The notes below the pieces were generated by a model, which had not been told where the DNA came from, did no database searches, and saw only the letters and a program-made list of their open reading frames with translations. This document shows positions 10,059 to 22,174 of a stretch of 64,000 bases of DNA, piece after piece. The number at the start of each line of letters is the position of its first letter. Positions within the stretch are counted from its first letter, which is position 1. Origin of the DNA: Mesodorylaimus sp. YZB2_4 (taxonomy: Eukaryota; Nematoda; Enoplea; Dorylaimida; Dorylaimidae). The DNA lies in the NCBI GenBank assembly GCA_030248295.1, contig JASANH010001668.1, positions 372,001 to 436,000 on the forward strand. Reading direction: 5' to 3'. Both the position numbers and the translations under genes were made by a program.

Positions 10059-12395
10059 GTTCGAGGGGAGTTCAAAAAGTTCATAGCCTGACCACATTTT
10101 AAGCCAAACTGTAGGTACAATGCCATATTCATCCCTTTTCGACATATCACCCTGACACCAATGCTCTTGTGCAAGCCTTGGTGTAACGCGTGCATACTAG
10201 TGTTGATATCTTTAGCGAAAAAAGATATCGTTTATCGTTACAGTTAACGATATCCTGCCAAAAAGATATCGTTACCGTTAATCGTTAACGCGTTCCAAAA
10301 AATATCGTTAACGCGTTAAATATCGTTATTTTTATTATCAACCCAGCGTGACATCAAGCTTACTGCATTTTAATTGGGTCGAAAAGCATACATATATGCG
10401 CGTGTTATCACAACAACGTCCCACGAGCATAGTCATTAGAAGTGCTGCCACATGTAGTAGGCATGGACTAGGCATGTACTATGCCCTCTGGCCTATGAGT
10501 GCACTGGTTCAGGGAACTGGTCCGCCTCTCCTAAGTCAGGGCCAGCACGAGACCGAGAGCGAGGTCGAGGTCGAGGAACTGCTCTGATTGCAGGCATCGG
10601 TTGAGAACTAGTCTTGAGTTCCTGATCCGAACTTGCTCTGTGAGCACTTCGGGCTCAGGTCCATCAGAATCACTTTGACGGCCGGCAAGTGCGGCTGCTC
10701 CCCGAATTTCGAGTCTACACGGCCTTATTGGTGTGGGACAGTAAACTATATCAATAAGTGTCCGTGGACTGCGTGTTTTGGTTCCTGTGGCTTGAGCAAT
10801 CCTCTGGTCAGCCCTAGTCTGTCCCAGGGCGAGTCAAGGATTTCACACGCAAAGTGACTGGATCTGTTATATTAATACAGTCTTTGTAATCAGTATTATT
10901 GCCTTCTCCCGAATTCGACATTATTTTGGATATCAATATCGAAAATTTCTTAATGAAGAAATTTCTGATAACCAATCAGGCGACATCCAATGACACGCTG
11001 ACGTCGAATGACGAAACACAAAAATACATATAATCACTCACACTGTCTGTCCGCGGATGCGGAACAATCCCCCCCCCCCCCATTAGCAGACATCTCATGC
11101 TATATTGCTGGGAACAAGGGCAGATTTTAAATTTGACGCGCTAGTAGTGTATGCACAAATAACGCGTTATTCGACACAAAAAAGATACCGTTACCGTTAT
11201 AACGCGTTCTCTGAAAATAGATATCGTTATCGTTACCGTTAATAACGCTGACCAAAAACGATGTCGTTAGCGCGTTAAATATCGTTAATAGCGTTAACGC
11301 TTAACAACACTAGTGCATACCAAAAAAAGGAGGATTTCTCCCCCCCCCCCCCCCAAAGCTTTTGTCATCACTCGAAAATCTTTACCCCATTAACTTTTTT
11401 TCGGTTTTCCGAATAGGTGATCGATGGGTGCCATGTATGAACTGTATGATGGATGAGCAGTTTGTTCGGATCAGCATTCATCGATAGCAGCCTGATCAAC
11501 GCACGCTGCGCGGACTGGCTCATTGTAAATCAGGAGCAGCACCTGGTTTTTCATCATCACAAGCCGTTCCGATTTGATCGCTTCACGCAATCGGTGGATA
11601 ACATCAGCAAAATATTGCCTAGTGATTGTGGTCCTGGCTGGGATAGAATCATTTGCTAACATTCCACTGCAATCCCTACAAAGTTGTTGCCATGACCTCG
11701 CCCGATGACTGCTAAACTCAAAATTTTGGCGGACACTGTATCGATTCGTGTTTTCATGTTGTTTCATAAAAATCATCTGGATTGGCCATGATCATCGCCA
11801 AAAGCTCTTTTGACGTTTTAACTCGGGCAGCTCTTTGCACGTTTGCCAGGTCTTCTGGCACACATCTAGCACAGACCTTGGATAAATTCATTTCTCTTGT
11901 AAAATTGTTTCGACGCTCCCACTGAAATGCTCATTTCCTCCGCTATCTAGACAACGTTTACTGCAGTCGACAGTCTTCTTTCACAAGCTTTGCCACACCA
12001 TCACATCTTGTTGCCCGGTATCGCCTCGGTTGCCCGTCACGATCTTGAGTCATTTTCAACCGATTCTTTCCCATGTTTGAACAAAGCTGATCACTTTTTC
12101 ACTATCGGCAATTTAGGTGCATCATTGTCATACACTAAAGCAACCGGATCGTAAATTTTCAATGGACTTCTTTTGTTAAAAAATTGATGACAAACCAACG
12201 CGTGAAATTTGTCAAATTTGTTATCTCTATGACACACCTCCACAATGGTGACCATATTTCAAGGAGGCGTGAATAAATTAGTGATTTTTTGGAGGGCTCT
12301 AGTGGGATGTGTGGCAGTGTAAAGTACAAAATTTCACTGCTGCAGCTCATCCAGAAGGCACTCAGGCTACGAACTTTTTGAACTCCCTCTGAATG
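10059..12395 (-). mobile_element. mariner-type element with degenerate transposase, copy A
   Basis: Inverted ends are visible: GGGAGTTCAAAAAGTTCATA at 10067-10086 and its reverse-complement counterpart at about 12366-12386 (one mismatch in this stretch). Between them on the minus strand lie transposase fragments. One, near 11900-11760, has the segment KVCARCVPEDLANVQRAARV and PDDFYETT typical of mariner. The frame 11471-11776 has SIPARTTITRQYFADVIHRL and the RRKRP-equivalent region. In-frame stops and frameshifts make it non-functional, and a hAT-like element (10198-11312) interrupts it. The C-terminal piece continues at 10197-10070. The termini are approximate. Confidence 0.75.
10198..11312. 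mobile_element. hAT-like non-autonomous element 1, copy A
   Basis: The ends are TAGTGTTGATATC on the left and AACAACACTA on the right (inverted TAGTGTTG). They are flanked by an exact 8-bp target-site duplication GTGCATAC (10190-10197 and 11313-11320). Just inside both ends are clustered copies of a motif around GATATCGTTA(T/A)CGTTAACG, in the spacing expected of subterminal transposase-binding repeats. No transposase frame was seen in the 1115 bp; two short open stretches (10348-10587, 10633-10857) are unrecognised. It is inserted in the mariner-type element. Confidence 0.85.
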
Positions 12396-12417
12396 TGGTC
12401 AACCAATTACCATCAAG

Positions 12418-12669
12418 TAGCGTTGACACAGTTTTGGAAAAAAGATTCAGTTTCAGTTTCAGTTACAGTTAACTGGATCTCAAAAGATTCAGTTAACTGA
12501 ACTTAACTGAATGATTCAGTTTTTCCTTATAAAGCATTTCGCATCTAGATGTGAACACTTGACGACAACAATTCCCACTTTTCTTCATTCAAGTAACTAC
12601 CCTTCCGCATTTAAGACTTTAAACAGGCGCAGTAAAGACCAAAGTCAACACCAGAGGGTCCTTTAAGAG
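12418..12669. mobile_element. hAT-like element 2, left fragment cut by the block A breakpoint
   Basis: The left end TAGCGTTGACACAGTT follows the 8-mer CCATCAAG (12410-12417), then subterminal repeats of the type GATTCAGTT. The element stops at the duplication breakpoint 12669 without a right end. The full element is in block B at 19331-20658. Confidence 0.8.
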
Positions 12670-13866
12670 GCACTGTCTGTAAGAATCGACTAATTCGACC
12701 AAAAAATGGCCAGCCTTGAAAAATGACCTCTCTATATTATTACATATCTCGAAAGTAGATGCCATGGGGACCACGAAAACGATAATCATTGCACGGCAAG
12801 GTCACTATTCATGGAACAGGACCCGTTCAAAAATTTTTGGTGTTTAAAAAATGTGGGTTTCGAAAAAACCCTTATAGCTCGACTAATATGCAGTTGAAAA
12901 GATTCGGGCGCAGCTCATGAAAAAGAGCACCTTTTTCTCTACAAACCCATGATATCTTGCATGAAACAGCCTCTTTCTATAATTGACAAAATTATCTCAA
13001 ACACAAAAGTTCATGCAAGAGATTTCACTAAAATTCATCTCATTCATGCATTTGAGCGAAAAAGCACTTTATTTTCATAATTTATATGTAAAAAGAGATA
13101 GGCTTTCAAATGAGACCATCCGCGTCAAAAATAAGTGGATCGGACATTGTCACGACCCGCCCGAACACAAAAACCACCTAATCGGCGCGCAAAATTCAAC
13201 CTTCCCGCACTTTTTGTTCGGCTGTCTGCTGTGAGCGCCGGCGGCCGCTCCTCAAATATCCTTGCTAAAAATATGCAATAGTTTTATTTGGATTAATTAT
13301 GTGTGCTTTTCGATATTTTCGTTTGTTGAAAATATTTGCTCCTCCCATATTGTCTACATCATACTAAAATTTCCACAAAAAATGCAGATTTCGGAAGGTA
13401 ATTGTTTATTTTATGCATCGATCCTCGGCTTATGGACAAAATTTGCTAGATGGGTTCGAAGTTCAAGACAAAGAAATTTTTTTTGTTTCATGGAGCTGCC
13501 GAGTCAAATTGGAACGGTCTTCTGAATTTCATTTCAGCATGCGGATTAATTTGGCGGCCATTTTATTATTGACAAGATTGTGTTTCTCCAGCAATGCCGA
13601 ATATGTTCTCTCATCTACTCACAGCAAAGTGGTAGCCGTGTGCCAAATCAGTGATTACCATTTTCATCATTTTGTTCTGCGTTCTAAGACATCCTGCTGT
13701 AGGGTTCATGGGGCTTTTGATGGTAGCAGTAGAATTATCTATGGTATGATATGCTAGACTTTGTCAGGCGTCATAGCATATCGCTATTGTAAATTTTGTG
13801 TCGTGCCAGCCCAGTATTCTATTTGTATTGTTTCGTGTTTCAGATGATTGAACGTGAGATGGTAAA
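12670..13866. other. Single-copy spacer between the duplicated blocks
   Basis: These 1197 bp are not duplicated. Open stretches exist on the plus strand (12983-13234, 13262-13525, 13413-13757) but show no family resemblance. I see no repeat family here and no target-site duplication linking the block edges. Confidence 0.4.
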
Positions 13867-14001
13867 ACGTTGCTTCTCACTATTTACACGAAGTCGTAAA
13901 ATAAGGGAGGCATCAGATATGTTATCATCTGGCTGCAATGACCACATGCTTTATTTCGCACCTCGAACTTAAACCCCCCGTGATAAACAAAATATTTGTA
14001 T

Positions 14002-14075
14002 GGCCCTTGTGGTCGAGTTGGTATGATTTTCGACTTGAGAACTGAAGGTCCCGGGCTCGACTCCCGGAGGCTCCA
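14002..14075 (+). tRNA. tRNA-like sequence, copy B
   Basis: This is the duplicate of 7090-7163. The B box has one T-to-C change (GGCTCGACTCC) at a conserved position, and the A box has one C-to-T change that still fits the consensus. It is even less likely to be transcribed than copy A. Confidence 0.55.
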
Positions 14076-15760
14076 AGTCTTTATCAAAAAAATTATCTGC
14101 GAATAAATACTAAAGCTGAAACACGGAGTTGGTGAAAAGCACAAGTCTCGGTAAGACGGGTTCCTGACGGCGCATCCGCGACGCTCATACTTGCAGTGAC
14201 CTCTGCGCAAGACACCTTCCCCCAGTGACGCCTAATCGCATCCGCTCGATCCCTGGGTTGTACGAGATTCCGCATCCTCCCCTGGGCGGGATCGACGATC
14301 AGAACATTGCACTCCCCTAATTCTGACATGCCCACTACCAGTGCGTCTGGCCGTTCATAGAACCTTCCAGCAACACTGGATATGGCAGGGCCCGGGTAAG
14401 CCGAGAGGGAGACCGTATCGCTAAGCGTGAGGGCGGCCCAGCGGGTCGATGATGGGTGAAGGGAGTTCTGATCGTTTTGCATGTCTATCAGATTTTCCAG
14501 AAAAAATATTTGTCAAATACGAATGACGAATGTCGAAACCCGTTTGGCACAGCGCGTTGCGTTCGCACAGAATTTTGATTTCAGACTTGTCTCCAAAACG
14601 AAGGAAAAAGGCACAAAATGAAATTTAAATGCCGCTAGCTTATAAACTTAAAATATTCTTGGGAATAATTCCAATATAGGCGGTAGGTTCAGAAATCCTT
14701 TTTGGACAGAAATACATTGAGCCACACTCATGAGCACGACTGCACGGCATCATACTGCACGGCAAAGACTGATCCGGGTGTGTGAAGAGATATTAGTCAG
14801 GTTGTCAGGTCAGGGCCCAGGATGCACCATTCGCGCTTTACAGTGGCGGTGACTTCTTGAATGTAGGCAGAGCCAGAGGTCATAGTCGTTTCCAAGAGGC
14901 ATTGTACCCAAACGGCCCAAGCTTTTTTCTTTCTCTGGTCGCAAGCTCTGGTGATATTTATGTGTAAGTGATCACAAAATTAGTCTTTACGCCAGACGAT
15001 GCCATGCAATCGTGCTCCTTACAAGACTTGTTGCGTAGCACTAGCAAGACTACAAGTAATTTGGTTCCAGGAACTTTAAAAGCTCCCAGAAAAAGCGAAC
15101 GGAACCTCGTAACTTGTGCAGAATTTTTTAGGTAGAACGAGACTCGTAGGATTGCTGGTTTTCCTTCATTCGCTCTGTTTTTGCGATGGACTCCTTTCTC
15201 TTCGCCTTTTGGCAGGCCAATGATAACGGCAGTAGACCAGAATATTTCCGCCTTGCTAAACGGGCCCATCACATTATCAGAGCTCATGAAACCTTATCAG
15301 AGAGCTTATTATTGGGAATAATTTGAAATACAGCATCGAATAGAACAAAGCCAAGAAACCTTTTTGGATAGAAAATACGGCATAGTAGAGCCTAGACTTT
15401 TGATTAGGGGCTACGTCAAAATTTATGCTTTGAATTTCACGTAGTTTTCATGCAAATTATGCAACTGCTTGATGGCTGTGCCAGAAGATAGTTTTTCCTT
15501 TTGCATGTTTCAATTGTAGTTATTACATTTTGTTTTATGCATTTTTTCGAGTTTTTGGGGCGCCATTTGAGAACCGCGCGACCGATTTCTATAATTTTGG
15601 TACCAGCACGCGCTAGGTATCAACCTTGTTTTTACCAGACAACTTCACTCGTCACTGCACGCTTCAGAATCCACTTATCCAGTTTTTGACCGATCCCCAA
15701 CCACACCATAGCTTCACTGTGACGTCTCCAGAACATCGCCATGCCACGGCTTCACTGTAC

Positions 15761-16757
15761 TGTCATAGTCATAGTCGTAGTCATATTTTACTCACCGCCC
15801 AAGCATACATGCCCTCTAGGAGCGAGAGACACAGATTAGAAAAAATACGAAGGTAAAAAATGCATAGCCTAAATGTCATTATGAAAACGTGGAAAACCTC
15901 CAAAAATTGTCTCAGCGGACAAGCATTCCATAAAAGGGTCGATGAATATATAAAGCTTTGTTTATAAGACTCAGTAGAATGCCTTGGGACCACGAGATGA
16001 TGGGCTTCGCAGGTACGAGCGCTAACACGAAAATCAGATTTTTGAACGAACCAAAATTCCCAAAATCATGAATACCATGGTAAAATTTATAAAACTGAGT
16101 CAATTTCAAACGTCTCCTCCTATCATAAAGCGTATGCTAACCGTAGCGTAGACGTTTGCCAGGACCCAAGGCATCAGAATAAGAACTGGTAAAATCGTTC
16201 AATGCTAACCTGAGCGCGTACTGATTAGCACGTTCCAATTGATCAATATCAGTCTGTAAAACAGGATACCACGCTACGCTACCATATTCTAAAATTGATC
16301 TTATACATGAATCGTAAACTTTCGTAAAAACAGTTGGCGGTGCATGTCTCCTCAGTTTCCCCCTAAGTGCACCAACCATAGCGTTGCATCGACGCACTAT
16401 GCCACATATATGTTCATTGAATTTCATATCCGACGCGAACAAAACAACCAAATATTTTTCCTCGTGGTACCAGGTCAATGTTTGCCCACACAATTGCAAA
16501 TTTGGCAGCAGATTGATTTTTAAATAACCATATCGAAACAAAATCACTTGCGATTTGGCACTAATAAACGTAAGCCCGGCAGATCCAACCCAATCCAAGA
16601 TAAAGTTAATGGCAGGTTGCACTTGACGCTCAGCTTCTGTAATCGACTTCAGAGGCACGAATAGACCAGTATCATCCGTGCTGTCAGCTTCATCGTCCGC
16701 TAAAAAGCAGACGATGAATTTTTCATGAAGCAACTTTGATGCCAAAAGGTTTCCCAT
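15761..16757 (-). mobile_element. 5'-truncated non-LTR retrotransposon, copy B
   Basis: This is the duplicate of 8854-9851. The main frame is 16137-16757 and differs by a couple of residues near its end. The frame at 15781-15993 keeps the extreme C-terminal motif (PRHSTESYKQSFIYSS), homologous to PRTETFKQSFLHSA in the 59.5 kb element. The hexamer tail is at about 15761-15784. It is dead by frameshift and truncation. Confidence 0.8.
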
Positions 16758-16964
16758 TTAATTTTTTCTCAAGGTTTCCCTCAAATAACATTCCCGCCTC
16801 GACCCCATTTGCAATAATAATTTCCTGGGGGAACTATATTTGAGAAGGTAAATGTGTTAAATCAAGACAGAACGTCTCAACCCGCATGTGGAAGGCCAAG
16901 GTTTTAGTCTGCATAACCAACAGTGATGAGAAAATTTAAACACTCATGGGTGAGGTAATTAATA

Positions 16965-19308
16965 GTTCGAGGGGAGTTCAAAAAGTTCATAGCCTGACCA
17001 CATTTTAAGCCAAACTGTAGGTACAATGCCATATTCATCCCTTTTCGACATATCACCCTGACACCAATGCTCTTGTGCAAGCCTTGGTGTAACGCGTGCA
17101 TACTAGTGTTGATATCTTTAGCGAAAAAAGATATCGTTTATCGTTACAGTTAACGATATCCTGCCAAAAAGATATCGTTACCGTTAATCGTTAACGCGTT
17201 CCAAAAAATATCGTTAACGCGTTAAATATCGTTATTTTTATTATCAACCCAGCGTGACATCAAGCTTACTGCATTTTAATTGGGTCGAAAAGCATACATA
17301 TATGCGCGTGTTATCACAACAACGTCCCACGAGCATAGTCATTAGAAGTGCTGCCACATGTAGTAGGCATGGACTAGGCATGTACTATGCCCTCTGGCCT
17401 ATGAGTGCACTGGTTCAGGGAACTGGTCCGCCTCTCCTAAGTCAGGGCCAGCACGAGACCGAGAGCGAGGTCGAGGTCGAGGAACTGCTCTGATTGCAGG
17501 CATCGGTTGAGAACTAGTCTTGAGTTCCTGATCCGAACTTGCTCTGTGAGCACTTCGGGCTCAGGTCCATCAGAATCACTTTGACGGCCGGCAAGTGCGG
17601 CTGCTCCCCGAATTTCGAGTCTACACGGCCTTATTGGTGTGGGACAGTAAACTATATCAATAAGTGTCCGTGGACTGCGTGTTTTGGTTCCTGTGGCTTG
17701 AGCAATCCTCTGGTCAGCCCTAGTCTGTCCCAGGGCGAGTCAAGGATTTCACACGCAAAGTGACTGGATCTGTTATATTAATACAGTCTTTGTAATCAGT
17801 ATTATTGCCTTCTCCCGAATTCGACATTATTTTGGATATCAATATCGAAAATTTCTTAATGAAGAAATTTCTGATAACCAATCAGGCGACATCCAATGAC
17901 ACGCTGACGTCGAATGACGAAACACAAAAATACATATAATCACTCACACTGTCTGTCCGCGGATGCGGAAAAATCCCCCCCCCCCCCCCCCCCATTAGCA
18001 GACATCTCATGCTATATTGCTGGGAACAAGGGCAGATTTTAAATTTGACGCGCTAGTAGTGTATGCACAAATAACGCGTTATTCGACACAAAAAAGATAC
18101 CGTTACCGTTATAACGCGTTCTCTGAAAATAGATATCGTTATCGTTACCGTTAATAACGCTGACCAAAAACGATGTCGTTAGCGCGTTAAATATCGTTAA
18201 TAGCGTTAACGCTTAACAACACTAGTGCATACCAAAAAAAGGAGGATTTCCCCCCCCCCCCCCCCCCAAAGCTTTTGTCATCACTCGAAAATCTTTACCC
18301 CATTAACTTTTTTTCGGTTTTCCGAATAGGTGATCGATGGGTGCCATGTATGAACTGTATGATGGATGAGCAGTTTGTTCGGATCAGCATTCATCGATAG
18401 CAGCCTGATCAACGCACGCTGCGCGGACTGGCTCATTGTAAATCAGGAGCAGCACCTGGTTTTTCATCATCACAAGCCGTTCCGATTTGATCGCTTCACG
18501 CAATCGGTGGATAACATCAGCAAAATATTGCCTAGTGATTGTGGTCCTGGCTGGCATAGAATCATTTGCTAACATTCCACTGCAATCCCTACAAAGTTGT
18601 TGCCATGACCTCGCCCGATGACTGCTAAACTCAAAATTTTGGCGGACACTGTATCGATTCGTGTTTTCATGTTGTTTCATAAAAATCATCTGGATTGGCC
18701 ATGATCATCGCCAAAAGCTCTTTTGACGTTTTAACTCGGGCAGCTCTTTGCACGTTTGCCAGGTCTTCTGGCACACATCTAGCACAGACCTTGGATAAAT
18801 TCATTTCTCTTGTAAAATTGTTTCGACGCTCCCACTGAAATGCTCATTTCCTCCGCTATCTAGACAACGTTTACTGCAGTCGACAGTCTTCTTTCACAAG
18901 CTTTGCCACACCATCACATCTTGTTGCCCGGTATCGCCTCGGTTGCCCGTCACGATCTTGAGTCATTTTCAACCGATTCTTTCCCATGTTTGAACAAAGC
19001 TGATCACTTTTTCACTATCGGCAATTTAGGTGCATCATTGTCATACACTAAAGCAACCGGATCGTAAATTTTCAATGGACTTCTTTTGTTAAAAAATTGA
19101 TGACAAACCAACGCGTGAAATTTGTCAAATTTGTTATCTCTATGACACACCTCCACAATGGTGACCATATTTCAAGGAGGCGTGAATGAATTAGTGATTT
19201 TTTGGAGGGCTCTAGTGGGATGTGTGGCAGTGTAAAGTACAAAATTTCACTGCTGCAGCTCATCCAGAAGGCACTCAGGCTACGAACTTTTTGAACTCCC
19301 TCTGAATG
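16965..19308 (-). mobile_element. mariner-type element, copy B
   Basis: This is the duplicate of 10059-12395, with the same inverted ends and the same inserted hAT-like element (17104-18224). The transposase fragment 18384-18689 differs by a single residue from copy A. The disabling changes are shared, so the element was dead before the block was duplicated. Confidence 0.75.
17104..18224. mobile_element. hAT-like non-autonomous element 1, copy B
   Basis: This is the duplicate of 10198-11312, with the same GTGCATAC 8-bp duplication at 17096-17103 and 18225-18232. It is longer mainly because of a longer C homopolymer near 17976. Confidence 0.85.
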
Positions 19309-19330
19309 TGGTCAACCAATTACCATCAAG

Positions 19331-20658
19331 TAGCGTTGACACAGTTTTGGAAAAAAGATTCACTTTCAGTTTCAGTTACAGTTAACTGGATCTCAAAAGA
19401 TTCAGTTAACTGAACTTAACTGAATGATTCAGTTTTTCCTTATAAAGCATTTCGCATCTAGATGTGAACACTTGACGACAACAATTCCCACTTTTCTTCA
19501 TTCAAGTAACTACCCTTCCGCATTTAAGACTTTAACTAGGCGCAGTAAAGACCAAAGTCAACACCAGAGGGTCCTTTAAGAGCACAGCGATGCACGACCA
19601 TGTCTCGACAATCCACCCACCAACAAATCCGCAGACAGACCAAGTACCTGAACCTTGTAACCGTTCTAATTCTAATGCCATAGCTCATGATTGTAATTTC
19701 TTTTGGTCCGAAAGGAAGCTCTGCGCAAAATATTTAGCTCGTTTGGGCAACTACTCAGCAGACGTCAGCGGCCGAAGTCCTGCAAATTTTTGGAAACATT
19801 CTCGCTTCATCGGGTCTTCTGTGCGAAACAATTCAGAACCAGAAGCCTGGAAGACGGAACCAAAGCCCATACCTGAACTGCGGGTTAAGAAGAACCCTGC
19901 GAGTGTTTGTCAACTTTCTGTCGCCTCGCAACACACGAATTTAAGAAACCCGCAAGATTTTAGGAGCTGACCGCAGCTGACCAGCTGGCCATTAGGGCCA
20001 AATATTTTCAGTAGAGCCTTCTTCCACACCAGGAACTCGGGAATTATCGAATAAGCATGTCAAGTTCAACTCACTGGTTGGCAAAGCTTTCTAAGATCAA
20101 GAAGATGTAACTTTAAAATGTTTGTAATAAAATGATTGAAATTGAAGAAACCCTTTTTCTTATAGTGTAGGTGCTTTTATTTTATTTCAATCATACCGAC
20201 TGCTTTTCAACTTGGACCTCGCCTAGCTTATAACTCTGTCACTCGGCGCTAGCCTGCAGGAAATGATGAAGCACTACAATATTCGTGAAGATTTTGCAAC
20301 TTCTCTCCACATTTGGACCAAAATTCGAATGGATCGATTTCTTTTACGATGACAAGCGTTTTAAGGATGACAAAATACACCTCCAACTCGCGACAAAGAT
20401 GATTCCAACCAGCAATTCGTCTAGCTGCGTTTCGTTTCTCTTTGACATCTGCACGAACATCCGCAAACAGATTACTAACTTTCGAAAGCGTAGTAACTCG
20501 AAAACTGAATTTAAATGATTCTAAAAAGATTCAGTTACAGTATAAATTCAGTTTTGGCGAGGAGATTCAGTTTCAGTTTCACTTACAGTTTACTGAATTA
20601 AAAAGATTCAGTTAACTGATAGATTCAGTTCCAGTTTCAGTTAACTGTAACAACGCTA
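19331..20658. mobile_element. hAT-like non-autonomous element 2, complete
   Basis: The left end TAGCGTTGACACAGTT and the right end (inverted TAGCGTTGTTACAGTT) match at 14 of 16 bases and are flanked by an exact 8-bp duplication CCATCAAG (19323-19330 and 20659-20666). Clusters of ATTCAGTT / CAGTTAACTG lie inside both ends (about 19350-19440 and 20515-20650). The 1328-bp element carries no transposase frame. The open frames within it (19590-19970 and 20285-20518) look like chance; the first overlaps a fold-back repeat nested in the element. Confidence 0.88.
19680..20045. repeat. Fold-back repeat family, copy 1
   Basis: The left arm contains AAGCTCTGCGCAAAATAT, then GGGCAACTACTCAGCAG and GTCAGCGG. 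The right arm carries the inverted counterpart (CAGCTGACCAGCTGGCC then CAAATATTTTCAGTAGAGCC). The arms are about 100 nt, imperfect, and separated by about 170 nt. The same arm sequence forms fold-backs at 43540-43990 and 49500-49945. This copy is nested in hAT-like element 2. Confidence 0.6.
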
Positions 20659-20666
20659 CCATCAAG

Positions 20667-21186
20667 AAATATGGATCAAAGTGCTCAAAATGGTTCTGGT
20701 CCCACGATAAAGCTGCAAAAATTGTGATGAAGCTGCTGATCTTTTTCCAGTTGCTTTGTAACCTGTTTGTACAGTATCTCGTGACATTCTCATCATGTTT
20801 CCAACATTCTTGCTTGTTTAATCCCATGTTCATGTGTAACGAGTCGAGTCACCTGGAGCGCAGCGCAGCCCAACCCACACATGCACAGGTTTGATGTTCG
20901 CACACGTGTGCAACTCAGAATTCATCAGTAGGCCATATAGGTAGGCAAAAACTAATTTTTCAGGTGCTTCCCTGCATGATCTTTGATGAATAAGTCAACA
21001 GAATGAAAAATTGGTAGAAAATATATGTATAGTAGCAAGATATGGGTCTGGAATTTGATTTTTATTCTAAAAAGTGTGCTTTTTCGAACCAACTATGACT
21101 TGCACCGAGACGATTTACTGCCTTGTAAATTGTGAGGCTGCCTATTGTTCCTGTGGTCCATAATAAACTGCTATGATCATTTTTAG
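20667..21186. other. Intergenic, nothing recognised
   Basis: There is no coding stretch with splice or start context. The minus-strand stretch 20612-20833 partly overlaps the transposon end and is dismissed. Confidence 0.3.
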
Positions 21187-21609
21187 ATTGTAGCTATTCA
21201 TTCGATTTGTGCTGGGCCAGTCGACGAACGACAGGACAAATGCAGAATAACGTTAGAAGGCTTCTTCGTTGGTGGTGCAGTGGTGGGAAAAGGGCACATA
21301 AAGGGCATCACCGAGCAGCAATGCATGGACAAGTGCAATGAGTAGGAAAAATGTCAGGCTGTTAATTACTTCCCTGAGCACAAGACTTGTTTGCTCGAAG
21401 AAGAAGTCTTGTCTGAAGACAACGACGAGTTGGTGACTGGCCATGTCCACTTCACCGTCTACATTAAGGTCAAGGGATGCGGCCAGAGTGGTCGACGATG
21501 GATTGGTGGTAGCAGGGGAGAGAATAATCCAGAACGCGAGAAGCCTACTCTGGGTCGTCTGGAAGATTATGAACGTTCTGTCCCATCTGAAGTCCTGCGT
21601 CACTGGTAA
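21187..21609 (+). pseudogene. PAN/apple-domain terminal exon with in-frame stop
   Basis: After a 3' splice site (ATTTTTAG, ending 21186) the frame reads a PAN/apple-like module. It begins KCRITLEGFFVGG, then EQQCMDKCNE, KCQAVNYFPEHKTCLLEEE, HVHFTVYIKVKGCGQ, with the spaced cysteines expected of the fold. A TAG at 21343-21345 interrupts the module where PAN domains normally have a charged residue. The frame is otherwise open to TAA at 21607-21609, and AATAAA follows near 21637. Upstream exons were not found. It could be a pseudogene, a recent nonsense allele or a sequencing error. The family call rests on cysteine spacing and the CxAxxY core. Confidence 0.5.
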
Positions 21610-22174
21610 CTATTTCAGGTAAAAGCGAAAGCTGCATGAATAAAGATATTGCAGGTGAAACTGACCATAAATTAAAAACTGTGACACAAGGGTCACCAAC
21701 GACTTTCATGCCCTTTTATAAAGCACTCCCCCTTCTCCATTGATTCGCTTGAAGCCAAGTAAGCCTTGAAAAATTGTCAGTTTTGTAATTTTGAAAAATT
21801 TTGGTACCAAAAAGAAATTATCCTGGCTGATTACCTGCCACAAAAAAGCCGTCCAAAACCAGTAGTAGAGGCAAACCAACATATTTTTAAATGCCAGACA
21901 AGGTGGCCGGAAAACTGCCAAAAGGTTCAAATTTCAGGGTGTACAAAATTTTTCAGACTTCCCAAGGTCAGACTTTCTTCTCAAAGCTTGTTAAAAAAAA
22001 ACCCGCAAAATTTACTGACCTCAGACCTGTTAAAAATAAAGCCGCAGTATTAGCGCGACTATATAATAGACACGAAATGGGATTAGTGTAGTCCTGCATT
22101 ACATACAATAACTCCCATTTCATACAGTATTACCCCTCCCAAAAATAATAAAACCCACCAAACACAATTGGTCG

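Larger units (their letters stand above)
6955..12669. repeat. Direct segmental duplication, block A (5.7 kb)
   Basis: Positions 6955-12669 recur almost base for base at 13867-19582, in the same orientation, with an offset of 6906-6913. Identity starts abruptly at ACGTTGCTTCTCAC and ends abruptly at CTTTAAGAG. The differences are single-base changes, a 1-base and a 4-base length difference, and the length of two C homopolymers. The block is a composite of mobile elements listed separately. The right breakpoint falls inside a hAT-like element, so the duplication came after that insertion. The two blocks are separated by 1197 bp of single-copy sequence. Confidence 0.95.
13867..19582. repeat. Direct segmental duplication, block B (5.7 kb)
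   Basis: This is the second copy of 6955-12669. Here the hAT-like element cut by the right breakpoint continues to its own right end with its target-site duplication (20658), so block B keeps the ancestral right flank and block A is probably the derived copy. Very low divergence means a recent event, or a collapsed or duplicated haplotype in the assembly. Confidence 0.95.

Noticed and set aside
19590-19970. 126-codon plus-strand frame
   Set aside because: It crosses the edge of the duplicated block and a fold-back repeat nested in the hAT-like element; no transposase or host motif.
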